This document shows, in pieces, positions 1 to 9,877 of a stretch of DNA of 64,000 nucleotides; the stretch's first letter is position 1, and each line of letters opens with the position of its first letter. Source of the DNA: Reticulitermes speratus (Eukaryota > Arthropoda > Insecta > Blattodea > Rhinotermitidae); the NCBI GenBank assembly GCA_021186555.1, contig JAJKFL010000011.1, positions 30,677,611 to 30,741,610 on the forward strand, written 5' to 3'. The position numbers were made by a program, and so were the translations under genes. The notes below the pieces were generated by a model. It had not been told where the DNA came from and searched no databases. It saw only the letters and a program-made list of their open reading frames with translations.

Positions 1-145
1 TAAGCAGCAACTGGATGACCTTAAGGAAAAGAGAAGGTACTGTAAATTGAAAGAGGAAGCACTAGATCGCACTCTGTGGAGAACTCGCTTTGGAAGAGGC
101 TACGGACCTGTCGTAAGACAGACTACAGAATTAATGAATGAATGA
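1..145 (+). mobile_element. 3' end of a non-LTR retrotransposon (LINE)
   Basis: An open frame from base 4 reads KQQLDDLKEKRRY, then LKEEALDRTLWRTRFGRGYG and PVVRQTTE, and stops near 145 after a short (ATGA)n-like run. I recognise this basic C-terminal tail from LINE ORF2 products in many insect genomes (memory of the family, not a search). Only the last 45 or so codons are in the window, so clade and intactness cannot be judged. It lies upstream of, or within an intron of, the GLIS-type gene. Confidence 0.6.
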
Positions 146-533
146 TGGTGGTATTGTCACATTTTGTGAATTACTATTCAACATTTCAACAAGTGTTTTA
201 ACCTATTCGCAGCGGTGTGGATGAGGTATTAGTCCTTCTGAAATGTGACTCTGCGTTACTGTATATTTGGTTCCCGACGTTTCGAAACAGCCTAACAGCG
301 TCACATCCCAGAAGAACTTATATCTAACTTAAAAAAAAAAAGAACTTAAATTCGCCGTTTGAGTAACCGAATCCTTACAGGGGTTTCACGAACTACGGGT
401 TGGTTGACTTGAAATAATGACTGACAGGGCTAGTTTTTAGTGCTGATAATTACATAGGAGACAAGTTTTTGTTTCTCCGAGATGTGAATCATGTGTCGGG
501 ATGACTGCAGCGGAAGTGTTTTGTTGTTTGCAG

Positions 534-631
534 GGCCGACGGGCAGAGGGGGGATCTGGTGCCCGTACCGTCTACCGGACCATAGCAACGCAATGGGTGA
601 GATCGCTGAAGAGCTGCGGGCAGCTGGACAG
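534..631 (+). CDS. Probable upstream coding exon of the GLIS2/sugarbabe-like gene
   Basis: A pyrimidine-rich acceptor ending TTTGCAG precedes base 534, and the donor CAG|GTATGC follows base 631. The segment is GC- and CpG-rich against AT-rich surroundings. It is open in the frame GPTGRGGIWCPYRLPD then HSNAMGEIAEELRAAGQ. It begins with two bases of a split codon and ends on a codon boundary, which is the phase required by the next confident exon at 4151. The peptide has no domain I recognise; N-terminal parts of GLIS proteins are poorly conserved, so homology cannot be judged by eye. It could instead be a chance open segment. A spliced transcript joining 631 to 4151 would settle it. Confidence 0.5.
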
Positions 632-717
632 GTATGCTGTCTACCTTCCATAGTATGTCCCGTAAACTTGACACTACTTCTTTAAACGTCTTTGCCAAAT
701 TCTGCTATGGCGTAGAC

Positions 718-1234
718 CAGTGGTATTCAACCTGGGGTACGCGAAGACATCTTAGGGGGTACGTAAAATTAAAAAAAAAATATTATTTCATGATAAACAA
801 TGAATAAGCAGGGCCAGATTTAGGGTTAGCCACAAGAGACCCGGACGTAAGGACATGCGATTTGGGAGCGCCATTTTTTTCTCTCTCTCTCTATCTGTCT
901 CTCTCTCACTCTATGCGATTCTTATCTGGGCGGCTAGTTTCATTTTATTCCACATAGTGCACATAATTTTGCTTTGTTAAAATACCTTTGTTCCTTTATT
1001 AATTTTTATATGATAGACAATAATATATTTGTTATTTAATAGCTTGATTCTCCTTTTTCTCATTTAAAACTTATTATTTAATATATTATTTTGGATGTAA
1101 TTTATTTAACTTATTTTAGATGTAGATTATAGACTATGTATAACTTGAATTATGCACCAACAAATTTGGGGGTACAAAGTTGAAGATAAATTATATGTGG
1201 GGGGTACGCGAACAAAAAAGGTTGAATACCGCTG
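718..1234. mobile_element. Non-autonomous hAT-type DNA transposon (MITE)
   Basis: The left end CAGTGGTATTCAACC is mirrored by the right end GGTTGAATACCGCTG, giving terminal inverted repeats that start with CAG, and GGGGTACGCG sits just inside both ends. Flanking octamers GCGTAGAC (710-717) and ACGTAGAC (1235-1242) match at 7 of 8 positions, the expected hAT target-site duplication length. The AT-rich interior of about 517 bp has no transposase frame, so the element could only have moved with an enzyme supplied from elsewhere. Confidence 0.85.
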
Positions 1235-1466
1235 ACGTAGACCAACAACTACTATGGCGGCACAAAACACCTAACATGGTCCTCAGCCAAACGCCACGTC
1301 CATTCGAACACTTTCGTGGAGTGTGAAGAGGAAAACCTGCGCGTTTCATTAATTCTTTAATGCCAGCCTCGGTGCACTGTACGGACCTTCAATTTCTCAT
1401 ACGTTGCCAGCCTCCGTGCACTGTAGGTCGTGAATGCATTTAAGGGTACTACGAATTTAAAACTCC

Positions 1467-1746
1467 GATCCCAGTGGCCGCGCGGTCTAAGGCGTGGGTC
1501 TACGGCCGCTCGCTTACTAGGATTGCGGGTTCGAATCCCGCCGGGGACATGGATGTCTGTCTGTTGTAAGTGTTGTGTGTTGTCAGGTAGAGGTCTCTGC
1601 GACAGGCCGATCCCTCGTCCAGAGGAGTCCTACCGAGTGTTGTGTGTCTGAGTGTGATCCAGTAACCTCACAGAGGAGGCCTAGGCCCACGAGAGCTGTC
1701 GATCCATACAAAAAATTAAAAACCCCTCCGTCTTGGGTCGTAGTTG
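1467..1746 (+). mobile_element. tRNA-derived SINE with perfect 14-bp target duplication
   Basis: The head resembles a tRNA-Leu gene: an A-box-like stretch at 1475-1494 (TGGCCGCGCGGTCTAAGGCG) and a perfect B box GGTTCGAATCC at 1528-1538. Both ends carry the same 14 bp, GAATTTAAAACTCC, at 1453-1466 and 1747-1760, so the body is exactly 280 bp. It ends in CTTGGGTCGTAGTTG rather than an A tail, although an A-rich stretch sits about 40 bp before the end. The perfect duplication implies recent insertion. The tRNA-like head is an internal pol III promoter, not a functional tRNA gene. Confidence 0.88.
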
Positions 1747-2053
1747 GAATTTAAAACTCCAGCGTTATTGAAGGGCTAAATTTTCAGTTAAAGTTTCTTA
1801 CAGTTTTAGCCCACGGATGGGCAAACCACGGCCCGCTGATGTTTCGAATGAGGCCCACATTCAGATTTTACGATGTAACAACTAAAAGCACCGGCATTAT
1901 CATTTACAAACAATTCAAACAAGACGTTCCGAGCTGAACTTATAAAATATATTTTTCTATTGCACAGGTTTTTGGTTCTACAAATATATTGGTATTCGTA
2001 TTGCTGATATACTTTATTTTCGTGAAGAAAATACAGATAACGTGTACTTTAAA

Positions 2054-2279
2054 TTTTGTAGACATATCCAATTTTGTAGACATATCCAATTTTGTAGACG
2101 TATCCAATTTTGTAGACATATCCAATTTTGTAGACATCCAATTTTGAAGACATATCCAATTTTGTAGACATATCCAATTTTGTAGACATATCCAATTTTG
2201 TAGACATCCAATTTTGTAGACATATCCAATTTTGTAGACATATCCAATATTGTAGACATCCAATTTTGTAGACATATCC
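2054..2279. repeat. Minisatellite with 19-bp and 16-bp units
   Basis: About a dozen tandem copies of TTTTGTAGACATATCCAAT (19 bp) alternate with a 16-bp form lacking ATA (GTAGACATCCAATTTT). The two lengths give the opposite strand long stop-free frames that read as STKLDM/YKIGYV repeats. These are an artefact of the repeat and not a gene. Confidence 0.9.
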
Positions 2280-2324
2280 TCAAAGTTTCGCATCGACCTA
2301 GCTTTTTTAATTGTTGACTGAAAA

Positions 2325-2480
2325 ATTAACTCCATGGAGAAGAGTCCTTCTTGAGAAGCTAATAGTTATTTAGCTGGTAAAGAAATTCCCTGAATTTTAT
2401 GGAACCCGAATGTTCATCACCGTGTTCAGGACAGTCCTGAGCCAGATCAATCCAGTCCACACCACCCTCCATCCTATTGC
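2325..2480 (-). mobile_element. RTE-type LINE 3' fragment, minus strand
   Basis: Read on the minus strand, this segment matches the end of the better-preserved RTE copy at 25810-26360 in this window. Shared stretches include GACTGGATTGAT, GAACATTCGGGTTCC (versus GAACCTTCGGGTTCC) and AGCTTCTCAAGAAGGACTC, followed by CCATGGAGTT. About 20-30 bp in the middle are missing and the reading frame is broken. The fragment marks the 3' terminus of this LINE family. Confidence 0.75.
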
Positions 2481-3887
2481 TTGAAGATAGATTTTAATAT
2501 TATCCTCTTATCTACATTTAGGTCTTCCAGTATTTTATACACAATGTGCAGATACCTTTATGACTTCTCTCAGTACCAAATTTCTTAGCTCGCCATCAAA
2601 CAAGAAGTTAAAAGACACATTTCTTTGTTATTGTTTACATTGTAAAAATTTGTTGCCTGAGTATAAGTTGCACATTTTCCCAAGATCTATTATCATAAGT
2701 AATTTCTGATCCAAAAATAAGTGGAGCTAGTATCGCACCCCCCTGGTGGTACCTACAGTAACCACTGGGCTGCAAAGGGTTAATCAAACAGAACAAGCAT
2801 ATGGCGAGTATTTATGAACTCGTATTTTTAACTGTAGTCCCTCTGATTTTTAAGACGATAAGGCTGACTCTTTAGAATGTTTCAGTGTATAATTTCTGTT
2901 GTAAAAAAGCCACAAATGCAGTACTTGCTCACCAAACGCAGTTTTACGTTCCTGAAAAGCACCGAAGTTTGTAAGACCAAGGCTTTTGTAAAACTGTTGG
3001 TTAGGGGAAACGCGACCTTGTTCCAAGCTCGTCGGACCTTAAAGTACACGTAATATTTAATATTGGACATCCTCCATGCAGTTGATAAGCATAAAACAAG
3101 ACAGGCAATGTACGTATAAAACTAACATTGAGGCGCATTGGCGTAACCATTGTTGCCGTGGAAAAGCAATAAGTATTGCATATTCTGAGTGTGTGTCTGT
3201 AGCCTTAGTTATCCAGCATGCAAAGTGCATTATATTGCCATGCCTGTCTGGCTGTACGATATTTTCTCACGTTATCTCATAAACGTCACGATTTTTGGAA
3301 AAAAGTTACTGAAGATAAAATCTGTGTTTTGATTTTCTCTACAACTTTTGTCTCAAACATTTCTCATTATAAGAAGAATTCAGCGAGATATTATCATAAA
3401 TGTACATAGGTCTTCATGTAAAGTACCCGTTATTCTTGTCAGATTTTAATGAAACTTGAATATGCTCGACAGATTTTTCGAAAAATGCCCAAATATCAAA
3501 TTTCATGAAAATTCGTCCAGTGGGAGCCGAGTTGTTTGATGGGGACGGTCAGACAGACGGATAGACATGGCGAAGCTAATAGTCGCTTTTCGCAATTTTG
3601 CGAACGCGCCTAAAAAACACGGGTAGTACGTAACACGAAAGAAGCGGGTAGTTTCGAAACTGGCTACAGACTAAGCACCAGGAATAATTCAAATCCATGG
3701 CTGGCAGAACCAAGATTTGCGAGAGATAGCTGTACTTAACGCTTTAACGATAGATGAGATTTTTTCATTATCTTCTTTAAGAACAAAACGAATCGAGTCT
3801 GTGTGCCTCAAGGTCAGGAGTATGTGTGTGTGTATTTAACGACACTGTCAGTTGCTAAGGTCATCTGGCCTCATTGATAGACTATGA

Positions 3888-4060
3888 AAGAGTACTGAAT
3901 ATTCCTGGAATGATACTGAGAGAAGAAAATCGAAGTACTCGGAGAAAAACCTGTATCATTACCACTCTGTCTACCACAAATCCCACATTGACTGGCGTGG
4001 TACTGAGCCTGAGACTCTTCGGCAAGAGGCTGGCGACTAGCCGCCTGAGTCATAGCACGG
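3888..4060 (+). mobile_element. Decayed dispersed-element tail
   Basis: One + frame reads YHSVYHKSHIDWRGTEPE and then TLRQEAGD before a stop. The spacing of HKSH-x-DW-x-G-x-EP-x and EAGD is a phrase I associate with a very common insect repeat of uncertain class (memory, unverified). It ends about 90 bp before the exon at 4151. It might be mistaken for coding exon, but it has no donor site and stops before the splice acceptor. Confidence 0.4.
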
Positions 4061-4150
4061 TCATTATCGCATGGAAACGAAGGGGTCAGAAAGGTACAAT
4101 CCTTCCAACACCAGCATCATTCTATTAAACTCTGTGTTTTGCTTCCCCAG

Positions 4151-4260
4151 AGCGACAGCGAAGGCAGCAATTCGAGTCTGGACCTGGGCAATGGTGTTGC
4201 CAGCATGGCACTGTCACCAGGCGAAGAATCTCCCAAGGCTGGCGTCTCTGTCAAGTGCAG
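4151..4260 (+). CDS. sug-like: GLIS2/sugarbabe-like exon: acidic/serine linker and first Cys of finger 1
   Basis: The acceptor TTGCTTCCCCAG|AGC and donor TGCAG|GTGAGC bound a 110-bp exon. It starts on a codon boundary and ends two bases into a codon. It encodes SDSEGSNSSLDLGNGVAS, then MALSPGEESPKAGVSVKC. The final Cys is the first zinc ligand of finger 1, and the split codon joins the A at 5998 to give Arg, producing C-R-W-V-G-C across the junction. That C-x-W form is typical of finger 1 in the GLI/GLIS/ZIC superfamily. The exact phase match to the next exon makes the call firm. The linker itself has no recognisable domain. Confidence 0.88.
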
Positions 4261-5997
4261 GTGAGCGAGTGTGTCACAAAACTTGCAGACCCAAAAAACT
4301 GTTACGACACATCTCGTTAAAGCCACTTTCTTAGACAGTCTAAAGAGCATACTTGGACGAGCCGGGGTACCGTAGTTGGTGTAGCAAGTGGGTTATGGTC
4401 TGGACGGCCCGGAGCTCCGATCCCGGTAGGGGCAATGGATGTTTTTTTCTCCAAGAGTCCAGACCGGCTCTGGGACCACCCATCCTCCTATTCAATGGGT
4501 ATTAGGGGTAAAGCGGCCGCGGCGTGAAGTTAACCAGTTACCAACATCTAGTGCCGAGGTTAAGAATGCGTTATGCTATACATGTGCTCCCCCTCATGTG
4601 CCTTCATAGTGTGAACAGGGAAAATTTAACTTTACCTTTAATAGCATACATAGATTTTGGCTTGAAATGAGAAACGTGTACTAAATTTTAGTCGGGAAAA
4701 CACAATATGACCCGCTCACCGGGGTCATATTCAATCATGGAATCCGTAATATGAATCAACAGTTCTGACCTTTGTACATTCCGTCTTAAAATGAAGAAGA
4801 GTCAATTTTTAACACACCAACCATTAGGCTACTACTACTACTATTACTACTACTACAGTAATGACACTTCATTACCGAACTGTATGGACATAAGGTAATT
4901 CATTTAAGTAGGAGACATAGAGGTTAAGGCTCATTTTCCTTTTTGTAACTAGGCTGAAAAGAGCAGTTTTTTTTGCACATTCCTCCACTCCTACGGTTGT
5001 GAAATAACAGCAGAGTTGCGGTTAGCTGTGTGCACCAGTTATAACTGGAAGTCTTGGAGATAAGGAGACGAAGTCGGACATAACTTTGGACCGAAGACTT
5101 GGCCTTTGCGCACGCGCGAGTGCTGCGTTCTCCATGGGGGGGCAAAGTGTTTGCGAGACGTTTCGTTTTGTTATGTAGTACGGCTGTCTTATCAATGCGA
5201 GGCCACGACCATTTCGAAGGTCTTATCTCTCATGAGGACCGTATAAAATAACTTTTAGAAGTATAATTAAATATAAAATCGAGTATTAAATGAGAATCAA
5301 ATTATACTGGCTAGAAGAAGCCATAGAAAATGTTTTGGCCTGTGCAGTTTTTACAAAAAAAACACAAAACCGGCAGAATATTTTGAGGGCATGCAGCGGC
5401 AGTGTCTAGGTTTTTTGGCGCCCCGGCCAAGTAATCAAAATGGCCGCCCGTGACAGAAGTTATGAACTTTAAAAAAATTACAATCGTTTATCGAATTTCT
5501 TTCTATTTAGCTCAATAATTTAAAATTTGTTGAGTGCCAAAAATCAAAACGTTTTCATTTACAATATTCATTTTGTCCACCATTTTGCTGCCCCCTTGGG
5601 CTCTGTTGCCCCCGGCAGCCGCACCCCCCCCCCCCCCGTCTACGTCCTTATATAACGGTACGGCACATTGGGACATTTTTAAAAATAAAGCACAAAACGT
5701 AAGATGCGCTACTACAAATGATGAAATAATGGAAGTAGAAATACGGATATCTTATCGTTTAGGTTATGGTCTTGTGGAATGGGACGTCATGTAATTTGAT
5801 AAACAGGTATAGACGTTTCGGAGGAATACTAAATCTTGCGGGAAAAATGGTACGATTATAAGGTAGGGAGAATTGGGTTGAGGTTATGAACGAATCAGTA
5901 AGAAGGGGTGGCACCTTAAATGACAGTTTTCTATGGGCATATGTCCAGTTGAGTGAATATCAGTAAACGTACCTGATTCATTATGTTTTCTTTGCAG
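4261..5997 (+). other. Intron between linker exon and finger 1/2 exon
   Basis: Apart from the SINE at 4353-4642 it holds a short (TAC)n microsatellite near 4829-4858 and a run of 14 C at 5624-5637. Around 5400-5640, GCGCCCCGGCC and GCCCCCGGCAGCC lie among AT-rich sequence and look like decayed transposon ends, though I could not match them to each other. A stop-free stretch at 5534-5794 crosses the poly-C run and is not convincing as coding. Confidence 0.6.
4353..4642 (+). mobile_element. tRNA-derived SINE, second family
   Basis: A tRNA-like head (GTAGTTGGTGTAGCA, then a degenerate B box near GCTCCGATCCCGGT) is followed by a central CCAGACCGGCTCTGGGACC and a tail of TTTAACTTTACCTTTA. Direct repeats AGCATAC at 4346-4352 and 4643-4649 fit a short target duplication. 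The same body recurs, more diverged, near 6803-7041 and 21617-21912, with its 5' half inverted at 61741-61868. Shared anchors are TGAAG(C/T)T(G/A)ACCA and the terminal TTTACCTTT. Confidence 0.75.
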
Positions 5998-6141
5998 ATG
6001 GGTTGGCTGTGGACACTGGTTTGGCCACTTGGAGCTGTTGGCATCACATGTGACGCGAGTCCATGCCACGTCAGGGAAAGGAGGTCTCTTCTACTGTGGC
6101 TGGGAAGGCTGCAGCCGAGGAGACAGGGGCTTCAATGCTAG
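5998..6141 (+). CDS. sug-like: GLIS2/sugarbabe-like exon: zinc fingers 1 and 2
   Basis: The acceptor TTCTTTGCAG|ATGG and donor GCTAG|GTGGGT bound 144 bp, phase 2 to phase 2. The product reads RWVGCGHWFGHLELLASHVT, RVHATSGKGGLF, then YCGWEGCSRGDRGFNAR. Finger 1 is C-x4-C-x12-H-x4-H. Finger 2 starts at C-G-W-E-G-C and its histidines fall in the next exon. The W at C+2 in both fingers and the RGFNAR run are hallmarks of the GLIS subgroup, closest in my reading to GLIS2 and Drosophila sugarbabe rather than lame duck/GLIS1/3. Fingers 1 and 2 of this superfamily often serve protein contacts more than DNA binding. No lesion is seen. Confidence 0.93.
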   Translation: MGWLWTLVWPLGAVGITCDASPCHVRERRSLLLWLGRLQPRRQGLQC

Positions 6142-6802
6142 GTGGGTCTCGGAAACTCATTCATGATCTAATTTACTGTCATGTCAAAGGCAGCTTCTTC
6201 AGGAAACAAGCGTTTAGCCCACCACATTTGGAGGTTTGCTGAAGCCTGATGAGTAGAAGGTATTACTTATAAGTCTGAAAACTGCAAAATCAGCATGGAA
6301 TTATTGGTAAATAATTAAGTGGAAGGAAAGATGACAGATATGTAATAGCCGCAAAAGGTAATTTTGTATATGCAAGCCCATAGCCAGACCATGAATACAG
6401 TGGGTGCAGCGGCTTCAAGTGGGAATGAATATACGCACATGCATTTATATATGTAATGATTTATTATACATATACTTTACATAATATTATGTATGCATAA
6501 GCGTAAAAGGCACCTTTGTCAGGACCACAGAATCAACACTTTAATTATATATGCGCTCCATAACATTGCTCAAAAAATCTTGCATGTACAGTACATACAT
6601 TTTTGATAATGAGTTGTTTCCAACCACGGTGATTCAACAGAGGCAACATATGGATGCGGTAGGGCGTCACACGTTTTTTAGCAGGCTGATCAGCATGTTT
6701 GTCTTTATTTTGCAAGTTCCTAGTGGGTGTATTGCACCCACTCGCATCCCCCTGGCTATGGGCCTGTACATATGTATATATATAATTACTGTAAGGGAGG
6801 AA

Positions 6803-7041
6803 CAGGGTAGCTCAGTTAGTATAGTGAATAGGCTACAAGCTGGATGACTATCTGATTTTCTCTGTATCAATGTGCCCAACTCTGGCCTCCTGCAGTAATC
6901 ATAATGCAACCAGAGCATGAAGCTGACCACTCATGCCTATCTAGTACCAAGGCTAAGAATACATGGATCTGTACCTACATTATCCCACATTCTGCCATGG
7001 CATGGTGTTTAATTAAGCAAAGGGTCAGTTTTACCTTTACT
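6803..7041 (+). mobile_element. Diverged SINE copy (second family)
   Basis: It begins GGTAGCTCAGTTAGTATAG, a good A box, followed by AGGCTACAAGCTGGATGA. Later come GCATGAAGCTGACCACTCAT and a final GTCAGTTTTACCTTTA, matching the anchors of the copy at 4353-4642. The B box region is heavily mutated, implying an old insertion. Confidence 0.65.
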
Positions 7042-7152
7042 GCACGATAATGTAACACAATTACACTATTTATTGACAGACGTTTGTAATAATAATAGCA
7101 CAGATAAATCAAATGTTTTTCTTAATAATATGATGATAAAGCATTCAACACA

Positions 7153-7355
7153 ACTGTATTTATTATTAAAACAATATCCTTGTTTATATAAAATAACTAC
7201 ATGTTTCGACTCACCGTGAGTCTTAATCAGTCTGACAAACATGTACCTGAAGATGCTAACTGACCAATCATATAGATGTTTGTTGGACTGATGAGTTGAA
7301 ACATGGAGCCATTTTATAGGAACATGGATATTGTTTTAATAATATGTACAGTTGT
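7153..7355. mobile_element. Foldback element with hammerhead-like core strings
   Basis: The left arm 7153-7197 (contains ACAACTGTATTTATTATT and AAAACAATATCC) pairs with the right arm around 7310-7355 (GGATATTGTTTTAATAAT and ACAGTTGTG). Between them, the minus strand at 7201-7231 reads CTGATTA, a 7-bp stem (GACTCAC/GTGAGTC), then GAAACAT. The plus strand at 7288-7306 reads CTGATGAGTTGAAACATGG. The CTGATGA...GAAAC pairing recurs in the other foldbacks of this window. Confidence 0.6.
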
Positions 7356-8423
7356 GTGGACTGTTTTAACTGTTATCATATTATTAATAACACAACAGAA
7401 TGTCTTCTATCAAGATTTACAAATGTTGTTCCTTGTATTCAGGTATATTGTTTTTATATCTGCAACAACTCTGAATTGTCTGATGTACTAAGTTGGTATG
7501 TGTTGGACTGACTTTAAGTACACATTGAGTGCAGTGAGCATGAATAAAACACGAATTTTGCAAGAAATTTGGCATTAATCAACTTCACATGGGAATATGT
7601 TATACAGATTCAAATACATGGCCTCTGTATTTTAATGTTGTTCTAAAACCTAACTTGAGTTAAAGAAATTTTAGGAACTTCTATTTAAGTGTAGGTCCTT
7701 ATCGTGGTAACACTTTTTATAATATTGTTTGTTTCGTTACAATTATAGAAGGTCTATGGCTTATGCATACTTTTAAGAGTCACTTTTCCCCCTAGGTTTT
7801 TATAAAAATGATGATACAAAACTACACTAAAATAAGATAAAACACCATGGTTTTTAGCATTCCACTTAAGGTACATATTTATAATGTGAGTTACCTAGAC
7901 TGTTTTATTTGCTACTCCAGTGTGTTCAGTTCATTCTGTTTGAATTAAACATTTGTCAGACCCAGTCTGATATTAGTCTACACAAGGGGTGTACAAATTT
8001 TCAAAAAATCTAGAAGCCATCTCAAAATTTCAGGTGTTAGAAGGGTGATATACAACAAGTTACATAATGAGAACCCACAAATCTTAGGCACCACTGTACA
8101 TGTTTAGTTGCGCAAGCAGCCTGATGCCCAGGATTTGTGCATCCCTAGTCTACATCATAATTTTCTATGTCAGGATGAGTCTAACATGACACACCTTTTG
8201 AAGTCCATTTGTGTGTATGCAAGGCAAAAAAACAAGGAGTTACGTTTACTCATTTTTTATGAAATTTTGTGATTGTATGGATTGTAAAATTTAGTGCAAC
8301 AGTGTACTAGAACATGTATTCTGTAAATGGTGAGTTGAGTCTATCAGATAAACAAAATTTTCTTGATTGTGTAGTTTGTAGACAGTTGATCTATTTATGA
8401 GTCTATTTGGTTCTGTTCACCAG

Positions 8424-8542
8424 GTACAAGATGCTGGTTCATGTAAGAACACACACAAATGAGAAGCCTCACCATTGTTTCAAGTGTGATAAGAGCTTCA
8501 GTCGGGCTGAAAACCTCAAGATACATGCACGCTCTCATACAG
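8424..8542 (+). CDS. sug-like: GLIS2/sugarbabe-like exon: end of finger 2 and finger 3
   Basis: The acceptor CTGTTCACCAG|GTAC and donor CATACAG|GTATTT bound 119 bp, entering in phase 2 and leaving in phase 1. It encodes [19 protein letters not shown] and then [19 protein letters not shown] before HTG. This supplies the two His of finger 2 (H-x3-H) and a full finger 3 (C-x2-C-x12-H-x3-H) with the linker THTNEKPH. The short C-x2-C of finger 3 and [11 protein letters not shown] are diagnostic for GLIS/GLI-type arrays. All ligands are present. Confidence 0.95.
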
Positions 8543-9877
8543 GTATTTGGCTACACAAATTATTTGGACCTTCATGCCTGCAAATTATTAGAACAATTTA
8601 AATTAACTGTAAGCATACCTGTGTGGTTACTTTCCTTGTTTTATGAGAGGATTTTAAGGCAGATAAGCATCAGTGGTTATTTAAATAACTTCCAGAATAA
8701 GCAATTATAGTCGTGAAATTCAAAAGAAATTGGGAATGAGGATATGGATTAGATCGAAAGGCTTTACTTCAGTATTTTCACAACCTTGGCAACTGTACAT
8801 ACTGGTAGTGGTAGAAGTACATAGTACATTTCATATCTGTGTGTTCTGTTTAGGGTTCACATAGGTAGGAGGAAACAGAAAAGTTAAAAGTTCTTATGTA
8901 TACTAGGTAACGTGAGCATCAGGTCAGTGATGAGCTGCAGGCCAGGATTCGATTCTTTACAGAGAAATAGGGACTTCTCCCTTTTCTAGTACATCCTGTA
9001 TATTTTTGGGATCCCCTCAACCTCCTGCCAGGGGCATTTTAGTAAGGGTGCAGAGGAACATCAATTAAGTGAAAAGCTGTGGTTTTGGATTTGATTCCCC
9101 ATAAAGAAATTGGTACTTCTTCCCTCTCTAGTATGTCGTGTATATGTGTTCCAGTCAACCCTCTATCCTCTTACACGCAGAGCATTTTATTAAGGGTGAA
9201 GTCACTCTAGTATGGGACCGACAACTGATCTTTGTCAGCAGTAAGGATGTACGTACAGCAATTGGTTTATTGATTATTACAGTTTCAGGTGGGGGGATGT
9301 TGAGATGAATAATTATTTTTCCAAATTCTTTTACAATTTCCTTATCTCTATAATTGAGAATATTTGTTTTAACTTTAATTTTCCATATTGGTTTTAAATG
9401 CTAAGTAAAACTTCCCAGAGGTTGCTAATATTCACAGCTCTCCATGACCCTGTGCAAGTTCATGGGGATTCTGTTTATTCACAGGGCTGACTTCATGATC
9501 AATATGTCTTCGTGTTGGTTGGTAGTTAAACATCTAACCACGGACATTCATGCTTAATTCAGAGGAAGTTCGTGTGGAATGCGTGATGAACAAAATGGCA
9601 CTGATGCATCTTTTACTCCAACATAAACAGGATTCTCATTATCTTTCACCATTTTAATAATGTTCCATTCATCTATTAAGATCCCTGTAAGTGTGTGACA
9701 GCATATCAAATCATCAGGTTATCAAAGGTTTGGTATTTATCTGGGGCTGTACTTCTCACATAACACTGGGCTGGACTCAGTAAACAAATTAACTTTGTTC
9801 TCATTAGCATAATATTTGTTTTATTCAGGCAGGTAAATCCAGTACTTGACTAATAAGTTGAAATTGAAATGTTGCAG
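8543..9877 (+). other. Intron between finger 3 and finger 4/5 exons
   Basis: A tandem SINE-like dimer occupies about 8930-9220. The rest is AT-rich and shows no other feature I can support. The final acceptor lies at 9871-9877 (GTTGCAG), a weak pyrimidine tract, but frame continuity through finger 4 makes it certain. Confidence 0.7.
8930..9220 (+). mobile_element. Two tandem diverged SINE-like units
   Basis: Unit 1 carries a B-box-like GGATTCGATTC followed by TAGGGACTTCTCCCTTTTCT, AGTACATCCTGTATAT and CATTTTAGTAAGGGTG. Unit 2 repeats the order with GGATTTGATTC, TGGTACTTCTTCCCTCTCT, AGTATGTCGTGTATAT and CATTTTATTAAGGGTG. They lie head to tail about 120-130 bp apart. The shared spacing shows common origin, and the divergence shows age. 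Confidence 0.6.

Larger units (their letters stand above)
632..4150 (+). other. Probable intron filled with repeats
   Basis: No coding exon is visible here apart from transposon pieces. In order it holds a hAT-type element, a tRNA-derived SINE, a minisatellite, an RTE 3' fragment and, near 3890-4060, a decayed element tail. Between 3460 and 3610 is a block with the paired runs CAGACAGACGGATAGACA and TTTTCGCAATTTTGCGAA that looks repetitive, but I cannot name its family. The stretch 2480-3460 shows nothing I can assign. Confidence 0.5.
6142..8423 (+). other. Intron between finger 2 and finger 3 exons
   Basis: AT-rich, with a diverged second-family SINE near 6803-7041 and a foldback element at 7153-7355. 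Dinucleotide-like AT runs occur near 6435-6495 and 6770-6785. No additional exon was seen; the frame must pass directly from 6141 to 8424 to keep finger 2 intact. Confidence 0.7.

Noticed and set aside
1467-1550. Functional tRNA gene
   Set aside because: A and B boxes are good, but the sequence does not close into an acceptor stem and is the head of a 280-bp SINE with target duplications.
2014-2335. Minus-strand 130-codon frame of STKLDM/YKIGYV repeats
   Set aside because: It is a translation of the 19/16-bp minisatellite.
3888-4060. Extra exon of the GLIS2-like gene
   Set aside because: The open frame stops before 4151 and lacks a donor; its wording matches a common insect repeat and not a GLIS protein.
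5534-5794. Plus-strand open frame with a proline run
   Set aside because: It crosses a poly-C tract inside an intron, has no splice sites and would break the GLIS2-like frame.
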